Assembly: GCF_946151055.1 (NCBI RefSeq)
Contig: NZ_CAMGYZ010000003.1
Coordinates: 124,001-188,000 of the forward strand
Length of the DNA stretch: 64,000 bases
Direction: 5' to 3'
DNA from: Bacillus sp. Marseille-Q3570
GTDB lineage: Bacteria > Bacillota > Bacilli > Bacillales > Fictibacillaceae
Below are positions 61,462-64,000 of the stretch, piece by piece (positions within the stretch are counted from its first letter, which is position 1; every line of letters begins with the position of its first letter). The notes under the pieces were generated by a model. It did not search any database, was not told the DNA's origin, and worked only from the letters and a program-made list of their open reading frames with translations. A program made the translations under genes and the position numbers.

Positions 61462-63603
61462 TCACATAGCGGCTTCGACGTTCTGTTTTTGTGATTTTTT
61501 CATGAAGATGAACACTGTCACAGATAAGAGGGCAAAGAGAATCAGATAAGCGAACAAGATTGACATGTTTGTCATCGCTGCTCCCCAATCACCCAATGTA
61601 ATGACGGATTTGAATCCTGCAATTGAGTAGGTGAATGGTAAGAAATCACTCAAAGCCCGCAGATTTTCCGGCAGCATTTCTCTTGGGAGATTCGCTCCTG
61701 TGATTGAAAGCTGCAGAATCACGAAAGCGAGGGCGATGAATCGTCCGATGTTTCCGGCAGCCGCAGCAAGGAACAGTACGATGGCCGAAAACACGATGCT
61801 GACAACAACCGTGAACAAAACGAGTCCAAGCGGATTAGCAACATTCATTTTTAGTATGAAAAAAACAGTCATCAGCAGTAAGACAGCCTGGAAAAGCGAC
61901 AGTATTGTGAGATTCATGAACTTGACCGCAAACCAGCTGATACTTGAAACCTCTTCAGGTCTTTTGAAATTGATGAACATCGACATGATCAAGATTCCGA
62001 CAAATAGCCCTAATGTCAGGACATATGGTGCCGTCGAGTCACGGTAATACTCATAATCGTTGACTGAATCACTTGCAAGTTCGACAGGGGAGGAGAACAT
62101 CTGGGCATTTTCTTCACCCGTGTTCAAACCACTCGTTTTATCAGCACCTTCCTTTAAACCGGAAGCAAGCTCTTCACTTCCATCATCTACTTTTCCAGCC
62201 CCGTCTTCGAGCTTCGCCGCTCCAGTAGTTAGTTTCTGCCAACCTTCATCTACCGCAGCATTTCCTTCAGCAATACGTCCAGCACCATTATCAAGTTTTG
62301 AAACCCCGGTAATCAGTTCTTGCCAGCCAGTTTCGACTTTGGCGTTCCCATCAGCAATCTGCCCAGCCCCATTTTCTAGTTCAGCAACACCTTGGTCGAC
62401 CTTTTTCTGACCAGTTACAAGTTTATTCAGACCATCATTGAGTTGCGCAGTTCCAGGAACCACTTTATTTTCAACACCATCAGCCACTTTGACTGCGCCA
62501 TTACTCAATTTTACCGATTTGGTCGATAAGCTATTCAACCCATCAGCGATTTCTTGTGCTCCATCTATTATTTTTTGATAGGATTCTGCATAAGGTGGAA
62601 TCTTAGTAGACGGGTTTGCATTGCCGAATTCTTTTAATCCAGCGACTAATCGATTTGCACCATCTGCTAATTTCGCAGATCCATCTTTTAAGCGGATTGT
62701 TCCATCAGCAACTCCTCTAGCACCGGGAGCTAGATCATTTGCTACACCGTTCTTCAGTTCTGCGCTTCCAGCTTCAGCTTGTTGTAATCCATTAAGGATT
62801 TGGCCAGTTCCATCCTTCAGTCTGACTGTGCCGTCGTGCAATTCGTGAGAACCGTCCGCTAGCTTTGAGATATCACCAGATTTTCCTTCCAATTTACTTA
62901 ATAGAAGACCCGTTCCGTCTTTCAATTCTTGCGTACCATTCGCTAGTTTTGTAATATCCGACTGTTTGGAAGTGACGGAATTTAAAAGTTCCTCTGTGCC
63001 ATTATGTAGCTGAGTCGTTCCGTCCGATAGCCGGGCAGATCCGTCAGCTGCTCTTCCGAATCCATCGGAAACATCATCTAAACTGGAAAAAACCTTTGAG
63101 GTGTAATTTTGAGTAATCGTGTTGGCAAGTTGCTCCCGAATACGTTGCGTGGCAGTTTCCGTAACTTTGGACGCAAGGAAGTTCATCCCCTCATTCTGGA
63201 TGTATTCAAGCTCCAGTTTCCTTGGATCAGGTTCCATGACGGTAGTCACACGTTGGGATAAGTCTTCAGGGATGATGATCGCCATATAGTAGTCATTCTT
63301 CTGAAGACCTCTCATAGCATCGGTTGAACTGACAAATTCCCAGCCTAAGTCTTTTCCATCTTTCATGTTCGCTACCAACTGGTCTCCAACATTGATCGGT
63401 TCACCTTCAGAGATTGCACCTTGATCATTGTTGACGACAGCAACAGGCAGATTATCGAGGTTGTCATAGGGCCCCCAGGTAGCTGAAAGAAGTATGCCCC
63501 CATAAACGACAGGCACTAGTAAAGCAGCGATGACGGAAACTAGAATCCCCTTTTGAGCAGCAATTTTCGAAAACTCAGCGGAAAGTAATTTGAAAATATT
63601 CAT
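61462..63603 (-). CDS. yhgE: YhgE/Pip-domain membrane protein
   Basis: A 713-aa protein. The N-terminal helix (about 18-40) is followed by an outside domain (YhgE/Pip N) and a long central region of repeated 10-11-residue units with the pattern L-DG--L-DG (about 180-480), predicted to form a rod. The C-terminal part has six helices of the ABC-2 permease type (about 505-705). Relatives include phage infection protein Pip; the transported substrate is unknown. ATG 63603 follows GGAGGTATC; an in-frame start further up at 63657 lies in the operator and is unlikely. Confidence 0.9.
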   Translation of the reverse strand: MNIFKLLSAEFSKIAAQKGILVSVIAALLVPVVYGGILLSATWGPYDNLDNLPVAVVNNDQGAISEGEPINVGDQLVANMKDGKDLGWEFVSSTDAMRGLQKNDYYMAIIIPEDLSQRVTTVMEPDPRKLELEYIQNEGMNFLASKVTETATQRIREQLANTITQNYTSKVFSSLDDVSDGFGRAADGSARLSDGTTQLHNGTEELLNSVTSKQSDITKLANGTQELKDGTGLLLSKLEGKSGDISKLADGSHELHDGTVRLKDGTGQILNGLQQAEAGSAELKNGVANDLAPGARGVADGTIRLKDGSAKLADGANRLVAGLKEFGNANPSTKIPPYAESYQKIIDGAQEIADGLNSLSTKSVKLSNGAVKVADGVENKVVPGTAQLNDGLNKLVTGQKKVDQGVAELENGAGQIADGNAKVETGWQELITGVSKLDNGAGRIAEGNAAVDEGWQKLTTGAAKLEDGAGKVDDGSEELASGLKEGADKTSGLNTGEENAQMFSSPVELASDSVNDYEYYRDSTAPYVLTLGLFVGILIMSMFINFKRPEEVSSISWFAVKFMNLTILSLFQAVLLLMTVFFILKMNVANPLGLVLFTVVVSIVFSAIVLFLAAAAGNIGRFIALAFVILQLSITGANLPREMLPENLRALSDFLPFTYSIAGFKSVITLGDWGAAMTNMSILFAYLILFALLSVTVFIFMKKSQKQNVEAAM

Positions 63604-63639
63604 TCCGATACCTCCAATGTGTAGTAAACGCTTCCAAAG

Positions 63640-63663
63640 AAATGAATGAGTACCCATTCATTT
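63640..63663. promoter_or_regulatory. TetR-type palindromic operator upstream of yhgE
   Basis: Perfect 9-bp arms AAATGAATG and CATTCATTT separated by AGTACC. The TGAATGA-N-TCATTCA form is common for TetR regulators of yhgE-type efflux genes. No tetR gene is present in this part of the window. It lies 37 bp before the yhgE start codon. Confidence 0.75.
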
Positions 63664-63899
63664 TTGTTAATAATCATAATATTCTAAAAAAATAAAAGTT
63701 TCTAGTACTTGTACGATAATCACACACATCGTACTAGCATTAGTACAACGAAAGTAGTATTGGAGAATATTTTTATAATGTTGTGTTGGAAGGGTCTGAC
63801 ACTATTCTTTTGTGTAAGTCAATTTTTATCATTTATCAATCAACATGCAAGTGGTACCCTTATAATCAGAGGAAAAAACCGTAGGAGGATTAATACGTT

Positions 63900-64000
63900 T
63901 TGATACATAAAGCCAGAGAGATGTTAGAGAAGTTTTACGGTTACTCATCGTTCCGAGCAGGGCAAGAGAGAGCGATCCAATCGGTTTTGAATGGGGAAGA
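63900..64000 (+). CDS. recQ: RecQ-family DNA helicase, N-terminal fragment
   Basis: The frame from TTG 63900 runs off the right edge with 33 codons: MLEKFYGYSSFRAGQERAI is the N-terminal RecQ motif (motif 0, with Q for ATP). AGGAGG is 11 nt upstream, a little far. The helicase motifs would be beyond the window. Confidence 0.8.
   Translation, partial: MIHKAREMLEKFYGYSSFRAGQERAIQSVLNGE

Noticed and set aside
62060-62848. Plus-strand frames opposite yhgE rich in Pro, Ser and Ala
   Set aside because: They mirror the repeated L-DG codons of the YhgE rod region and have no start signals.

Overview
This window looks like a chromosome segment of a spore-forming Firmicute of the Bacillaceae. A long run of genes has the order of the lytH-lipA-yut-yum-yui-yug region of Bacillus subtilis: lytH, lipA, yutC, yutD, yutE, yutF, yutG, yutH, yutI, yutJ, yuzB, yutK, dapF, yutM, yumC, ndh, yuiA-B-C-D-E-F-H, yugF, asnB, yugI, yuzA, yugJ, pgi, yugN, yugO. 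Spore-related genes (lytH, yutC, yutH, a Spo0E-like phosphatase) and strong AGGAGG-type ribosome sites agree with this. The species cannot be fixed from the window; a marine or alkaliphilic Bacillus relative is a guess.

Layout. 0-30.5 kb is conserved core: lipoate synthesis, a class II fructose bisphosphatase, a c-di-GMP phosphodiesterase, HAD and PgpA-like phosphatases, Fe-S carriers (yutI, yutM), a redox set (two type II NADH dehydrogenases and a ferredoxin-NADP reductase), dapF, a nucleoside transporter, the yui genes and leucyl aminopeptidase. 31-37 kb is less conserved: a cell-wall endopeptidase, a DUF819 transporter with DUF3870, an ArsR-SRPBCC fusion and a CapA-like protein. 37-52 kb returns to core (yugF, aspartase-like enzyme, asnB, yugI, yugJ, pgi, yugN, the YugO potassium channel), with an SLC13 transporter, an MFS transporter and, just before yugN, a compact locus with the layout of a type I toxin-antitoxin pair. 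52-64 kb is more accessory: YdjC deacetylase, pyruvate oxidase behind a sigma-B-like promoter, a YerD-type FMN enzyme, tRNA-Ala, a frameshifted ctaB-like gene, two ABC permease genes (the second frameshifted) with no ATPase nearby, a YhgE/Pip membrane protein with a TetR-type operator, and the start of recQ.

The most unusual content lies between genes. (1) A dispersed element of about 210-320 bp has imperfect 25-bp terminal inverted repeats (GGCT-TTTT ... TTGTTGCT) and is flanked by 8-bp direct duplications at four of five copies (three exact, one 7/8), which marks it as a non-autonomous transposable element (MITE). (2) A second small element with TTAAAGAAAA ends sits inside three copies of the first, and related sequences stand alone elsewhere. 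(3) Five intergenic regions hold tandem arrays of 48-62 bp units that each contain a palindrome; two of the arrays, 29 kb apart, are the same family. (4) The candidate toxin locus at 50.5-50.8 kb shows a promoter, strong RBS, 29-codon hydrophobic ORF, 5'-3' long-range pairing, a sense terminator, and an opposite-strand promoter and terminator that define an antisense RNA of about 135 nt.

Three frame anomalies (TetR-YutJ in-frame join, ctaB, ABC permease) all fall at or beside homopolymer runs, so small indel errors in the assembly must be considered along with real mutation.
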